A DNA stretch of 64,000 nucleotides from Acinetobacter sp. NIPH 2100 (GTDB lineage: Bacteria; Pseudomonadota; Gammaproteobacteria; Pseudomonadales; Moraxellaceae), in the NCBI RefSeq assembly GCF_000369805.1, contig NZ_KB850224.1, positions 124,001-188,000 on the forward strand. Direction: 5' to 3'. The notes beneath the pieces were generated by a model, which was not told where the DNA came from, made no database searches, and saw only the letters and a program-made list of their open reading frames with translations. Below, in pieces: positions 10,527 through 19,794 of this stretch. Numbering within the stretch: the first letter of the stretch is position 1; every line of letters begins with the position of its first letter. A program made the position numbers and the translations under genes.

Positions 10527-10644
10527 AATCTCCCCCTTGCGGAACCGCGTTCCTCATCTTTGAAAAAGAAGGGAATCACCTAAATCTTGGATGATCTAGG
10601 GTTGGTGGAAAGTCCCTCTTTGGAAAGAGGGATTTAGGGAGATT
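10527..10644. repeat. 118-base element bounded by inverted repeats, between prpB and prpC
   Basis: Ends in AATCTCCC and GGGAGATT as inverted termini and contains a perfect inner hairpin CCCTCTTT-GG-AAAGAGGG (10614-10631). This shape is that of a small palindromic intergenic repeat (MITE- or REP-like). It may modulate or partly terminate transcription between prpB and prpC. No second copy was noticed in the window, so the repeat status is inference. Confidence 0.5.
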
Positions 10645-10690
10645 AAGAACTTTATAAGTTTTAACCCAAGGATATAAAAAGGACAATCTT

Positions 10691-11848
10691 ATGAGCAGTA
10701 ATGAAACGCCAACAGGCTTCAAACCAAAAAAATCAGTTGCACTCAGCGGACAAGTTGCAGGCAACACTGCACTCTGTACCGTAGGCCGCAGCGGCAACGA
10801 CTTACACTACCGTGGCTATGACATTCTTGACCTTGCAGTCGGCAGCCAATTTGAAGAAGTGGCACACCTTCTGGTACACGGCAAACTTCCAAACAAAGCA
10901 GAACTCAAAGCCTATAAAGCAAAATTAAAAGCACTCCGTGGCTTACCAGCAGCATTGAAAACTGCGCTTGAGCAACTGCCACCATCTGCACACCCAATGG
11001 ATGTGATGCGTACGGGTGTATCTGTGCTCGGTTGTTTAACACCAGAACATGAAGACCACAACGAAGCCGGCGCAAAAGACATTGCTGATAAATTAATGGC
11101 AAGCCTAGGCTCAATGTTGTTGTACTGGTATCACTTCAGCAACAACGGTCGTCGTATTGAAGTTGAAACCAATGATGACTCGATTGCTGCACATTTCTTG
11201 CATCTCCTTCATGGCGAAGCGCCATCGGAAGAATGGATTCAAGCCATGCACACCTCATTGATTCTGTATGCAGAGCATGAGTTTAACGCATCTACATTTA
11301 CCTCTCGTGTGGTGGCAGGGACAGGTTCAGATATGTACTCAGCAATCACAGGCGGTATTGGTGCGCTGCGTGGTCCTAAACATGGTGGTGCCAATGAAGT
11401 TGCGTTCGTGATTCAACAACGTTATGACAATGCAGATGAAGCAGAAGCAGACATCCGTAGCCGTGTTGAGAAAAAAGAAGTGATTATTGGCTTTGGTCAT
11501 CCTGTTTACACGATCTCTGATCCACGTAATGAAGTGATCAAGAAAGTGGCGCGTGAACTTGGTGAAGCACAAGAAAATACCAAGATGTATTTGATCGCTG
11601 AACGTTTAGAAGCCGTGATGAAAGAAGTGAAGAACATGTTCCCGAACCTCGACTGGTTCAGCGCGGTGAGCTATCACTTGATGGGCGTGCCAACTGCGAT
11701 GTTTACCCCATTATTCGTGATTGCTCGTACTGCGGGTTGGTCTGCACATGTGATTGAGCAACGTCAAGACGGCAAGATCATTCGTCCAAGCGCGAACTAT
11801 ACCGGTCCTGAAAATCTTGAATTTAAACCATTGGCGGAGCGTGGTTAA
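10691..11848 (+). CDS. prpC: 2-methylcitrate synthase
   Basis: Condenses propionyl-CoA with oxaloacetate, the entry step of the methylcitrate cycle. The 385-residue protein has the citrate synthase fold. Active-site histidines lie in [13 protein letters not shown] (about 224-236) and [13 protein letters not shown] (about 270-282), and the conserved late Asp in [10 protein letters not shown] is replaced by the family variant. It is shorter than housekeeping GltA (about 425 aa), as expected for PrpC. AAGGA precedes the ATG, and its stop shares a base with the acnD start (TAATG). Nearby mmsA supplies propionyl-CoA. Confidence 0.94.
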   Translation: MSSNETPTGFKPKKSVALSGQVAGNTALCTVGRSGNDLHYRGYDILDLAVGSQFEEVAHLLVHGKLPNKAELKAYKAKLKALRGLPAALKTALEQLPPSAHPMDVMRTGVSVLGCLTPEHEDHNEAGAKDIADKLMASLGSMLLYWYHFSNNGRRIEVETNDDSIAAHFLHLLHGEAPSEEWIQAMHTSLILYAEHEFNASTFTSRVVAGTGSDMYSAITGGIGALRGPKHGGANEVAFVIQQRYDNADEAEADIRSRVEKKEVIIGFGHPVYTISDPRNEVIKKVARELGEAQENTKMYLIAERLEAVMKEVKNMFPNLDWFSAVSYHLMGVPTAMFTPLFVIARTAGWSAHVIEQRQDGKIIRPSANYTGPENLEFKPLAERG

Positions 11849-14466
11849 TGAACACAACATATCGTAAACCGCTGGCAGGTACCCAGCTCGAATATTATGA
11901 CGTGCGTCAAGCCGTTGAAGATATTCAGCCAGGCGCATACGAAAAGCTGCCATACACCTCGAAAGTGCTCGCTGAACAGCTGGTGCGTAAAGCTGATGCC
12001 GAGAATTTAACAGCCTATTTAACCCAGTTGATCGAACGCCGTCAGGATCTCGATTTTCCTTGGTATCCAGCACGTGTCGTTTGTCATGACATCTTGGGTC
12101 AAACCGCATTGGTAGACCTTGCTGGTTTGCGTGATGCGATTGCCGACAAAGGCGGTGATCCTTCCAAGGTCAATCCTGTGGTACCAACCCAGTTGATCGT
12201 GGATCACTCTTTGGCAGTCGAATTCGGTGGCTTTGACCCAGACGCGTTTGAGAAAAACCGTGCAATCGAAGACCGTCGCAACGAAGACCGTTTCCACTTT
12301 ATTGAATGGACTAAAACCGCTTTTAAAAATGTCGACGTGATCCCTGCGGGTAACGGCATCATGCATCAGATCAACTTGGAGAAAATGTCTCCAGTGATTC
12401 AAAACCGTGATGGCTTGGCATTCCCAGATACTTGTGTCGGTACAGATTCACATACGCCACATACTGATGCACTTGGCGTCATTTCAGTCGGTGTAGGTGG
12501 TTTAGAAGCTGAAAACGTCATGCTCGGTCGCGCGTCTTGGATGCGTCTTCCAGACATCATTGGTGTTGAATTTGTAGGTCAGCGTCAAGCTGGTATTACT
12601 GCAACGGATATCGTCTTGGCATTAACCGAATTCTTACGTAAAGAGCGTGTCGTCGGTGCATATTTAGAGTTCTTCGGTGAAGGTGCTGACAGCATGTCTG
12701 TGGGCGACCGTGCCACCATCTCAAATATGACGCCTGAATATGGCGCAACTGCTGCGATGTTCTATATCGACCAGAACACCATCGACTATTTACGTCTGAC
12801 GGGTCGTGAAGATACGCAAGTGCTATTGGTTGAGCAATATGCCAAAGAAATTGGTCTTTGGGCATCAGATATGACTCAAGCTGAGTACCCACGTGTACTT
12901 CGTTTTGATCTCTCAACAGTGACCCGTAACATTGCAGGCCCATCAAATCCGCATGCACGTGTTTCTACGGCTGATTTGAAAGCAAAAGGCATTGCAGGGA
13001 ATTTGGATCTTGCCAAAGCACAAGAAGCAGAAGGTTTAATTCCTGATGGTGCCGTGATTATTGCTGCAATTACCTCATGTACCAATACTTCTAACCCACG
13101 TAACACTGTTGCCGCAGGTCTATTGGCACGTAAAGCCAATGAACTCGGGTTGGTACGTAAACCTTGGGTGAAATCATCATTTGCACCGGGTTCTAAGGCA
13201 GCTGCGCTGTATCTTGAAGAAGCAGGCGTATTAGGCGATCTGGAGAAACTTGGTTTTGGTATCGTTGCCTACGCATGTACCACCTGTAATGGGATGTCGG
13301 GCGCACTTGATCCAGTGATTCAACAAGAAATCATTGAGCGTGACTTGTATGCGACTGCCGTGCTTTCGGGCAACCGTAACTTCGATGGTCGTATCCATCC
13401 ATATGCAAAACAAGCGTTCTTGGCATCTCCGCCACTTGTGGTAGCGTATGCGATTGCAGGAACCATTCGTTTTGACATCGAAACAGATTCGCTCGGAAAT
13501 GACAAAGACGGTAATCCAATTTATCTGAAAGATATCTGGCCTTCTGATGCTGAAATTGATGCGCTTGTGAAAGAAGCAGTGAAGCCTGAGCAGTTCCGTA
13601 AAATCTACATTCCGATGTTCGATTTGGGTGTCAATGAAGAAGCGGCAAGCCCACTGTATGATTGGCGTCCGATGAGTACCTATATTCGCCGTCCACCATA
13701 TTGGGAAGGGGCATTGGCTGCACCACGTACTTTAGCCAATATGCGTCCGCTTGCGATCTTGGGTGACAACATTACCACCGATCACTTGTCTCCATCGAAT
13801 GCGATTGTGTTAGACAGTGCTTCTGGTGAATATTTGGCGAAAATGGGTGTGCCTGAGGAAGACTTTAACTCTTATGCAACCCATCGTGGTGATCACTTAA
13901 CCACGCAACGTGCAACATTTGCGAATCCGAAATTGTTTAATGAAATGGTGGTTCGTTCAGACGGCACCATTAAGCAGGGTTCAAAAGCGCGTGTCGAGCC
14001 AGAAGGCGAAGTGATGCGTATGTGGGAAGCGATTGAAACCTACATGAACCGTAAGCAACCGTTGATCATTGTGGCGGGTGCGGATTATGGTCAGGGTTCA
14101 AGCCGTGACTGGGCAGCGAAAGGTGTTCGTCTTGCAGGTGTTGAAGCGATTGTTGCCGAAGGTTTTGAGCGTATTCACCGTACTAACTTGGTGGGTATGG
14201 GTGTTTTACCGCTTGAGTTTAAGCCGGGTGTGAACCGTAAAACCTTAAAGCTGGATGGTACGGAGCTTTATAGCGTGATTGGTAATATTGCACCGCGTTC
14301 GACTTTAACTTTGGTGATTGAGCGTGCCACAGCGGATGGTAAGGAAGAGATTGTTGAAGTGCCTGTGACTTGCCGTTTAGATACAGAAGAAGAAGTTTCT
14401 GTTTATGAAGCGGGTGGGGTATTACAGCGTTTTGCACAAGACTTTCTAGAAGGTCAAGTGGCGTAA
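11848..14466 (+). CDS. acnD: Fe/S-dependent 2-methylcitrate dehydratase AcnD
   Basis: Aconitase-family [4Fe-4S] enzyme dehydrating 2-methylcitrate to 2-methyl-trans-aconitate. Length is 872 aa. The cluster cysteines are about Cys411 (ITSCTNTSNP) and Cys476/Cys479 (ACTTCNG). The swivel domain with GADYGQGSSRDWAAKG and the active-site region VAEGFERIHRTNLVGMGVLP lies near residues 747-790. It is coupled to prpC by a one-base overlap. In other bacteria AcnD needs the isomerase PrpF, usually the next gene; here the next genes are unrelated and PrpF is absent from the window. A terminator follows at 14502. Confidence 0.93.
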   Translation: MNTTYRKPLAGTQLEYYDVRQAVEDIQPGAYEKLPYTSKVLAEQLVRKADAENLTAYLTQLIERRQDLDFPWYPARVVCHDILGQTALVDLAGLRDAIADKGGDPSKVNPVVPTQLIVDHSLAVEFGGFDPDAFEKNRAIEDRRNEDRFHFIEWTKTAFKNVDVIPAGNGIMHQINLEKMSPVIQNRDGLAFPDTCVGTDSHTPHTDALGVISVGVGGLEAENVMLGRASWMRLPDIIGVEFVGQRQAGITATDIVLALTEFLRKERVVGAYLEFFGEGADSMSVGDRATISNMTPEYGATAAMFYIDQNTIDYLRLTGREDTQVLLVEQYAKEIGLWASDMTQAEYPRVLRFDLSTVTRNIAGPSNPHARVSTADLKAKGIAGNLDLAKAQEAEGLIPDGAVIIAAITSCTNTSNPRNTVAAGLLARKANELGLVRKPWVKSSFAPGSKAAALYLEEAGVLGDLEKLGFGIVAYACTTCNGMSGALDPVIQQEIIERDLYATAVLSGNRNFDGRIHPYAKQAFLASPPLVVAYAIAGTIRFDIETDSLGNDKDGNPIYLKDIWPSDAEIDALVKEAVKPEQFRKIYIPMFDLGVNEEAASPLYDWRPMSTYIRRPPYWEGALAAPRTLANMRPLAILGDNITTDHLSPSNAIVLDSASGEYLAKMGVPEEDFNSYATHRGDHLTTQRATFANPKLFNEMVVRSDGTIKQGSKARVEPEGEVMRMWEAIETYMNRKQPLIIVAGADYGQGSSRDWAAKGVRLAGVEAIVAEGFERIHRTNLVGMGVLPLEFKPGVNRKTLKLDGTELYSVIGNIAPRSTLTLVIERATADGKEEIVEVPVTCRLDTEEEVSVYEAGGVLQRFAQDFLEGQVA

Positions 14467-14501
14467 TACTTTGATCTGAAAGTGATTGATTCTGTTTAAA
14501 G

Positions 14502-14531
14502 AAAACCCTACATTTATGTGGGGTTTTTTTT
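14502..14531 (+). terminator. Terminator after acnD
   Basis: AAAACCCTACA pairs with TGTGGGGTTTT (one G-T pair) and runs into eight T. It closes the prp operon 13 bases before the AT-rich cassette begins. Confidence 0.85.
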
Positions 14532-14543
14532 AGAGTAAGATTT

Positions 14544-15242
14544 ATGACGCATAGAATACAGTTAACGAGAAATTGTCACTTTTACCAGCCTAAAGTAAAA
14601 TTAACAAAAAAATTTATTAATGATTTATTTGTGGAGGCTTCTAAGAATAAAAGGAGTAATTCACGATTTATAGTTAAAGAAGTAAAGAAAGTAAATAATG
14701 ATGATGTAGATTTTAATTATTCTGTAATAGTGTTTTGTACTGAAAAGCCAGTCTATTTTTTTAATGATTCTAGTTTAAAAGATATTATACATGCATACCT
14801 TTTGTTAATTGAGGTTGATGGATATATAGCTATTTTTAAAAAGTCATGTGCTCCAATCGAAGAACTAGTTAATGAAAAAATGTCATTAATTAGTTTTGAT
14901 ACTCTAGTAAATACATTTGACAATAGTACAGAGTTTCAAAAGCTAGCCACGCGCTCTATGACAGTTTCTAGTAAAGCTATTAGGTCACGTAGTTATGAAG
15001 CTGAGAATCTAAATGGAGCTATGTCAATACATACTGCGGGACGATCTATACCTTATTATGTAAAGGTACAGAGCAAAGGTGTGATACAGTCAATTAACTT
15101 ATCAAGTGGAAGGATAAATGAATTTAGCCAAAGAGAAAGTATAAAGGATTTAGCTTTATGGGCCAAAGCACAAATACATAATTTTAAGACGGGAAATACA
15201 GTAAATTTCTTAAATAATTTTGCTAAAGCAGTAGGATTTTAA
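14544..15242 (+). CDS. AT-rich accessory protein, first gene of a two-gene cassette
   Basis: Not recognised. The 232-residue soluble protein shows no signal peptide or membrane segment. It has a lysine-rich N-terminus (KLTKKFINDLF), a hydrophobic beta-type centre (VIVFCTEKPVYFF about 60-72; LLLIEVDGYIAIF about 86-98) and a C-terminal half with SSKAIRSRSYEA. Base composition is far more A/T-rich than acnD or the following genes, with frequent AAA, ATA and TTA codons, which suggests horizontal arrival. It starts 13 bases after the acnD terminator, has only a weak ribosome site, and is followed after 30 bases by its partner, with which it is presumably co-transcribed. A defence-type role is possible but unproven. 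Confidence 0.75.
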   Translation: MTHRIQLTRNCHFYQPKVKLTKKFINDLFVEASKNKRSNSRFIVKEVKKVNNDDVDFNYSVIVFCTEKPVYFFNDSSLKDIIHAYLLLIEVDGYIAIFKKSCAPIEELVNEKMSLISFDTLVNTFDNSTEFQKLATRSMTVSSKAIRSRSYEAENLNGAMSIHTAGRSIPYYVKVQSKGVIQSINLSSGRINEFSQRESIKDLALWAKAQIHNFKTGNTVNFLNNFAKAVGF

Positions 15243-15272
15243 GATCTTAAAGATAAAAAACCAATATCTTTT

Positions 15273-16295
15273 ATGATTGAATTCTCTGACTTGGAAAGTA
15301 TTTTTTTAGATGACTCAATAGTTATACATAAAATATTAAAAAAAGGTGGTAAACAACCATTAAATAGTAAAGCTAAAAATTACATTGCAGAAAAAATTTC
15401 GGAAGTATATGAGATTGATCAAAATTTAAATCTTAATGCTAAAAAAGGAGAATTGTTAAAAATTAATAATAAGTCTATAACTTTAGACTCTGATTTTTTA
15501 AAAAAACTTATTGTTGCCGATTCAAGTAATGTTGAACAAACATTTCAGCAAATAATAATGAAGAAAAAAGCATTTAGTATTTGCTTTGATGATTACTCAT
15601 ATATGTATTCTAGAGGTAGGGGTTATAAAGATACATCTGGAATTAATCAAATTGATAGCTTACTGGAAATATTCAAGGTAAAAACTGAGTTGAGTAATGC
15701 TACCTCAGAAAAAGGTAATTTGATTAGTTCATCAACAGATTTCGAAGATACGTCAGTGTTCAAGATAGTAGAGAACATACATTCTACAGCTGATTTTATT
15801 CTATGTGATGACCTAGGAGGAGAATGGGCAGATCACATAATCTTTGATGAGCAAGATAAATCGGTAATTTTTATACATTCTAAATATAAACAAGTGGCAA
15901 ATTCTGCTAGTGATTTACATGAGGTGGTTGGACAAGCTATTAAGAATCTAGGTTATATGTGGTTTACTAATACTCTACTTGAGACTAAACAAGATAAATT
16001 TTCTAGGACTTACAATGGTCCAAATGTAAGAAGTTCAGTACCTCGTTGCCGAAAAGGTAATATGAATGAGTTAATGCAGTTTATTATTCAATTGCAGAAA
16101 GATCCTCATTTAATTAGAAAATGTGTGATTTGCTGTACTTTTTTATCAAAAAGTCAACTTGAGGTTGAGTTTGAAAAGATAAAAAATGGAAATAAAGTAG
16201 GGGCGCAAATTCCTCAAATTTTTTGGATAATCTCTTCTTTTGTTCACGCTGCTAAAGAAATAAATATTATTCCTGAAATTTATTGTGTTGCTTGA
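15273..16295 (+). CDS. AT-rich accessory protein with a possible nuclease-like core
   Basis: Not recognised with certainty; 340 aa, AT-rich like its partner. The C-terminal half holds CDDLGGEWADHI (178-189), then VIFIHSKYK (198-206) and a helix SDLHEVVGQAIKNL (213-226). An acidic residue pair (Glu184, Asp187), about 15 residues, then a strand ending His-Ser-Lys (202-204), followed by a helix with Gln221, recalls the PD-(D/E)XK nuclease core with His in place of the usual Glu. This likeness is my inference. The N-terminal half is Lys/Asn-rich with no clear domain. Its own terminator at 16302 makes the pair a self-contained cassette. Alternative: the two genes are one split ancestral protein. 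Confidence 0.75.
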   Translation: MIEFSDLESIFLDDSIVIHKILKKGGKQPLNSKAKNYIAEKISEVYEIDQNLNLNAKKGELLKINNKSITLDSDFLKKLIVADSSNVEQTFQQIIMKKKAFSICFDDYSYMYSRGRGYKDTSGINQIDSLLEIFKVKTELSNATSEKGNLISSSTDFEDTSVFKIVENIHSTADFILCDDLGGEWADHIIFDEQDKSVIFIHSKYKQVANSASDLHEVVGQAIKNLGYMWFTNTLLETKQDKFSRTYNGPNVRSSVPRCRKGNMNELMQFIIQLQKDPHLIRKCVICCTFLSKSQLEVEFEKIKNGNKVGAQIPQIFWIISSFVHAAKEINIIPEIYCVA

Positions 16296-16301
16296 TTTTT
16301 T

Positions 16302-16325
16302 AAGCTCCATTCTAAAATGGAGCTT
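16302..16325 (+). terminator. Terminator closing the AT-rich cassette
   Basis: AAGCTCCAT and ATGGAGCTT form a perfect 9-base stem around TCTAAA, followed by TTATTATTTTT. Confidence 0.85.
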
Positions 16326-16672
16326 TTATTATTTTTCAATAATTCTAATGATGTCTTTTTGCTGTTTTTTTAATATGGAAATTGATGGATATGAATGTCT
16401 AGAGCGACTAGCAAGTGAATCTATAGGCAGTCAGATACCATGGTATCCAATCTAAATTTAAGTCACTAATTATATTTGAGCTTCTTTATATCTTAGACTG
16501 CTTATGTCTGAATATGTTCTGTTCTCAAACAGCTTTCAAGATTTCTAGAGAGAAACATTCAAATTTCACTCTTCACCTTTCCGCCATCACCACCCGTCGG
16601 AAAGGTCAATAAATAATCAAAACTATCACGTTATAGTATATGTACCATTTCTAAAATCTATGGAGAGCAAAG
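16326..16672. other. Intergenic region after the cassette
   Basis: About 350 AT-rich bases. It holds a 14-base perfect palindrome GATACCATGGTATC (16434-16447) and a 26-codon open frame from 16375 ending at that palindrome (C-terminal residues SQIPWYPI), which may be a remnant or chance. The promoter of the zinc-ribbon gene lies at its right end. No confident gene. Confidence 0.4.
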
Positions 16673-16816
16673 ATGGTAACTGCTGGCGAAAAACCTGGAA
16701 CAGGCTTCTATTTTTGTGTTCAATGCGGACACCGCACCTATTTAGAAATTGGTACTGATCGTTTACCTCCGTGTACCAAATGCCTTGGCAATCAATTCAA
16801 CAGTAAGAATGCCTAA
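16673..16816 (+). CDS. Small zinc-ribbon protein
   Basis: A 47-residue protein with two CxxC knuckles (Cys15/Cys18 and Cys34/Cys37) in FYFCVQCGHRTYL and LPPCTKCLG, the layout of a rubredoxin-like zinc ribbon. GGAGAG about ten bases upstream supports the ATG. Such single zinc-ribbon proteins are common in Acinetobacter and Pseudomonas. Their role is unknown; nucleic-acid or protein contact is the usual guess. It is monocistronic, closed by the terminator at 16853. Confidence 0.85.
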   Translation: MVTAGEKPGTGFYFCVQCGHRTYLEIGTDRLPPCTKCLGNQFNSKNA

Positions 16817-16852
16817 GCCGCAAAATACCAAACAGTTACCCACTGTTTGAAT

Positions 16853-16881
16853 AAAAGCCCTATCCCTTGATAGGGCTTTTT
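16853..16881 (+). terminator. Terminator after the zinc-ribbon gene
   Basis: AAAAGCCCTATC and GATAGGGCTTTT pair perfectly around CCTT and end in T5. A second small hairpin (AAACAGT/ACTGTTT) lies just before it. Confidence 0.9.
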
Positions 16882-16940
16882 GTTACCTTAAAAATAAGAT
16901 TTAAATAACAAGACCTGTCATAGGCATAGAAAGGTAATCC

Positions 16941-17519
16941 ATGATGGAAACAATTTTAGGACTCTGTATTGGCGTTGGACTCAGCGCAGCCTGTGGTTTT
17001 CGTGTCTTTGTGCCGCTATTGGCGATGAGCATTGCTACCCTCATGGGATGGTATCAACCTGCCCAAGGCTTTGAATGGCTGGCACTTCCATCGGTGTGTA
17101 TGGCGCTGGGCTTTGCTACGATCTGTGAAATTGCAGCTTATTATGTCCCATGGGTAGATAACCTATTAGATACCATTGCTACACCTGCGGCTGTGGTGGC
17201 AGGAACACTGACCACAATGGCGGTCAGTAGTGGAGAAATGTCCCAGTTTGCGACTTGGGCCGCGGCATTGATTGTCGGTGGTGGAACAGCAGGCGTGGTG
17301 CAAATGAGTACCGTAGCAGCACGGGGTGTCTCGACGGCAACCACGGGTGGACTGGGTAATTTTGTGATCTCGACAGGTGAATTGATTGGTTCGGTCGTGT
17401 TATCGATTTTGGCCTTTATCATGCCTGTGGTGATTACAGTCGCGGTGATTATTCTTATTATTGTTGCCGCACGTTGGATTCATGCAAAACGCCAAGAGCA
17501 AGTCAGCCATTCTTTATAA
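16941..17519 (+). CDS. DUF4126 family membrane protein
   Basis: 192-residue inner-membrane protein with about five hydrophobic segments (roughly residues 5-33, 43-66, 82-97, 105-120 and 140-183). It is glycine- and alanine-rich, with a short basic tail (ARWIHAKRQEQ). It matches what I know of the DUF4126 family, whose function is unknown. AAGG at 16931 supports the first of two adjacent ATG codons. It stands alone between the zinc-ribbon gene and a secreted protein gene 41 bases downstream, with which it may be co-transcribed. Confidence 0.85.
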   Translation: MMETILGLCIGVGLSAACGFRVFVPLLAMSIATLMGWYQPAQGFEWLALPSVCMALGFATICEIAAYYVPWVDNLLDTIATPAAVVAGTLTTMAVSSGEMSQFATWAAALIVGGGTAGVVQMSTVAARGVSTATTGGLGNFVISTGELIGSVVLSILAFIMPVVITVAVIILIIVAARWIHAKRQEQVSHSL

Positions 17520-17560
17520 AAAAATAGCACCCATAACAACCTGAATGATGAAATAAAAAG

Positions 17561-18262
17561 ATGATAAAGACTCAACTTATTGCCGCATTATTAGCATTTT
17601 CAAGCCTATCTATACTTCCGCAAATAACCTTTGCTCAACAACAACCGACAGCAGAAGAACTGAAACTACGCAAAGATAAAGTCACCTATAAAGCCTATAT
17701 CCCAGCGAAATATCAACTCTTTCAAGCCATTGAAGGCGACCTCAATAAAGATGGTTTGAAGGATGTGGTACTGATCGTCAAAGCCACTGATCCCAAAGCC
17801 TTTGTACATGATGAATATCGTGGACATTTAGACCGCAACCGCCGTGGTGTAATTGTATTGCTGAATCAAAAAGGCAAATACAAAGCTATTGTCAGCAACC
17901 TCAATTGTTTTAGCTCAGAAAATGAAGATGGTGGCGTCTATTTCCCACCTGAGTTATGGATGGAAATTAAAAATAATCTATTGAGTGTTTATTATTCGCA
18001 TGGACGTTATGGTTATTGGAGTTATCTGTTTCGGTTAGAAGGCAGTGATCTGCGTCTGATTGGCTATGATGATTCAAGCAATCATGGCCCCCTCATTCAA
18101 AGCCAAACCAGTATTAACTTTTTAACAGGCAAAAAAGTGATACGGAAAAATATGAGTGAAGATGAAGAAGCGGAGCCGAGATTTAAAGAAACATGGAGCA
18201 AAATCAATCAGGCACCGATCTATCTGTCTAAAGTGAAAGACTTTGATGATTTAAGTTTTTAA
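17561..18262 (+). CDS. Secreted hypothetical protein with a calcium-loop (VCBS-like) motif
   Basis: A 233-residue protein with a signal peptide (basic MIKTQ, hydrophobic core to about residue 24, cleavage near TFA-QQQ). After it comes GDLNKDGLKDVVLIV (about 59-73), a DxNxDGxxD loop of the FG-GAP/VCBS/dockerin type that usually binds calcium. The rest is Tyr- and Gly-rich (YYSHGRYGYWSYLFRLEG), consistent with a beta-rich periplasmic fold. Function not known. It lies close behind the DUF4126 gene. Confidence 0.8.
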   Translation: MIKTQLIAALLAFSSLSILPQITFAQQQPTAEELKLRKDKVTYKAYIPAKYQLFQAIEGDLNKDGLKDVVLIVKATDPKAFVHDEYRGHLDRNRRGVIVLLNQKGKYKAIVSNLNCFSSENEDGGVYFPPELWMEIKNNLLSVYYSHGRYGYWSYLFRLEGSDLRLIGYDDSSNHGPLIQSQTSINFLTGKKVIRKNMSEDEEAEPRFKETWSKINQAPIYLSKVKDFDDLSF

Positions 18263-18334
18263 GCACTGACGACTATCGAAAAACCAGTCAGAACAGCGTA
18301 AATTAGCTTCACTTTTGGTATTGCGTTCAAGCTT

Positions 18335-19222
18335 ATGATGATCACTTGGATTCTGTTCACTCTCATGGCTGCATTTATGCAGGCTTGGCGCAATGCATTT
18401 CAAAAACAACTCAGTACCACCGTGGATGTCTATGGCACCACACTGGCCCGATTCATCTTTTCACCCATTTTTGCCTTTAGCTATTTGGCTTTTCTCTATC
18501 TGCATCAGCCCGTCACCGCTTCCGTGCATTTTTCCGATAAATTTTGGCTGTATATCGTGATTGCCGGCATTAGCCAGATCTATGCCACTGCCTTGATGGT
18601 GAAACTTTTTCAGCAAAAGAACTATGCTATTGGCGTGGGGCTCGCCAAAAGTGAAGCGATCTTGGCAGCCTTAGTCGGTGTGCTGTTCTTACAGGAATAT
18701 CTCAGTACTTGGGGTTGGGTTGGAGTGGTGATTGGGGCACTGGCGGTATTTTTACTCAGTAAAGGCAAGCAACAGTCCGATCTTTCCCTAAAAACCTTAA
18801 TGATTGGACTCGGTAGCGGTCTGTGTTTTGCCATTACCTCTTTATTGGTGCGTGAAGCCAGTTTAGAGCTGAGTATGTTGCCATTCTTACATCGTGCGGC
18901 TTGGGTACTGTGCAGTCTGATTAGTTTTCAATGCATCGTATTACTGATCTACCTTGGATTTTTTAGCCGACCGACGCTGTATAAAATGTGGCAGCGTGTT
19001 GGGCTGACCTTGAGAGTGAGTATCTGTAGTTTTCTCGCTTCAGTCGGCTGGTTTAGTGCCATGAGTATGCAAACCGTGGCGATTGTCAAAACACTGGGTC
19101 AGGTAGAAATTCTATTCAGTCTATTGATCTCAGCTTTCTTTTTTAAAGAGAAACTCGCCAAAACTGATCATTTAGGCCTGTGGCTGGTGATTGTCGCCGC
19201 GATTATGGTGATTTGGGCTTAA
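18335..19222 (+). CDS. DMT-superfamily (EamA-like) transporter
   Basis: A 295-residue protein with ten predicted membrane segments in two halves, the EamA duplication, each half ending in an export-type motif (LVGVLFLQEYLSTWGWVGVVIGALAV near 109-134; the matching stretch near 265-293). Presumably an inner-membrane carrier for a metabolite or amino acid; the substrate cannot be told. Two adjacent ATG codons at 18335 and 18338 are possible starts. No partner genes nearby. Confidence 0.85.
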   Translation: MMITWILFTLMAAFMQAWRNAFQKQLSTTVDVYGTTLARFIFSPIFAFSYLAFLYLHQPVTASVHFSDKFWLYIVIAGISQIYATALMVKLFQQKNYAIGVGLAKSEAILAALVGVLFLQEYLSTWGWVGVVIGALAVFLLSKGKQQSDLSLKTLMIGLGSGLCFAITSLLVREASLELSMLPFLHRAAWVLCSLISFQCIVLLIYLGFFSRPTLYKMWQRVGLTLRVSICSFLASVGWFSAMSMQTVAIVKTLGQVEILFSLLISAFFFKEKLAKTDHLGLWLVIVAAIMVIWA

Positions 19223-19794
19223 ATCAAAAGCTGTATTTGAAAAAATACACATGTAATTTTGAATTTATCAGAATATAAATCGTATTTTTTTACTGAATAT
19301 GGAAGATATTTTACATTTTTTAATTAGATATGCAAAATTATTTCATTGATGGCTAAAAATAGCTGTTTTTAGGAAAACAATCCCAGCGCGATCTGCCTAA
19401 ACTATGTCTCAAGGGTGTGAAAGGGATCGAAAAGAGCAGCATGCACCGATGCTTACAAAGCAAGTGTGTATCAACCCAAAAGGTCTCGATTCGGCTTAGG
19501 ACGCTATAGATCAAAAGTTTATAGGCAAAGGTTATGGCTTACAAAGTCATAGGTGTTGAAGTAAACAACCTTCTGTTTTCCCTTGATACCCTAAAAAATT
19601 TAACCAAATAGAAAATAATAATCAGATCGAAAAAATAAAAACTAGATCAAGAAAGTTAAAATTGAATGTGAAATAAATCCTGTAATCTCAATATTTCGAA
19701 TAGAAATCGATATTTTTATATTAAAAAACAAAATGATATAATTATTTCCATATTTAAAAAATCAAAAAAATTACAGCAATAGGTCAGTACCCGT
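19223..19794. other. Long intergenic region with a GC-richer core
   Basis: 572 bases without a convincing gene. Both flanks are very AT-rich, while about 19384-19590 is clearly less so and contains GCTTACAAAG twice (19451-19460 and 19537-19546). A hairpin CTAAAAA-TAGCTG-TTTTTAG at 19353-19372 precedes the core. A 31-codon frame at 19404-19499 has no ribosome site. A non-coding RNA is a possibility; the right end must hold the promoter of the next gene. Confidence 0.4.

Noticed and set aside
16375..16455. 26-codon frame after the AT-rich cassette
   Set aside because: No ribosome site and too short to judge; could be a gene remnant or chance.
19404..19499. 31-codon frame in the orphan intergenic region
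   Set aside because: No ribosome site and no recognisable protein feature.
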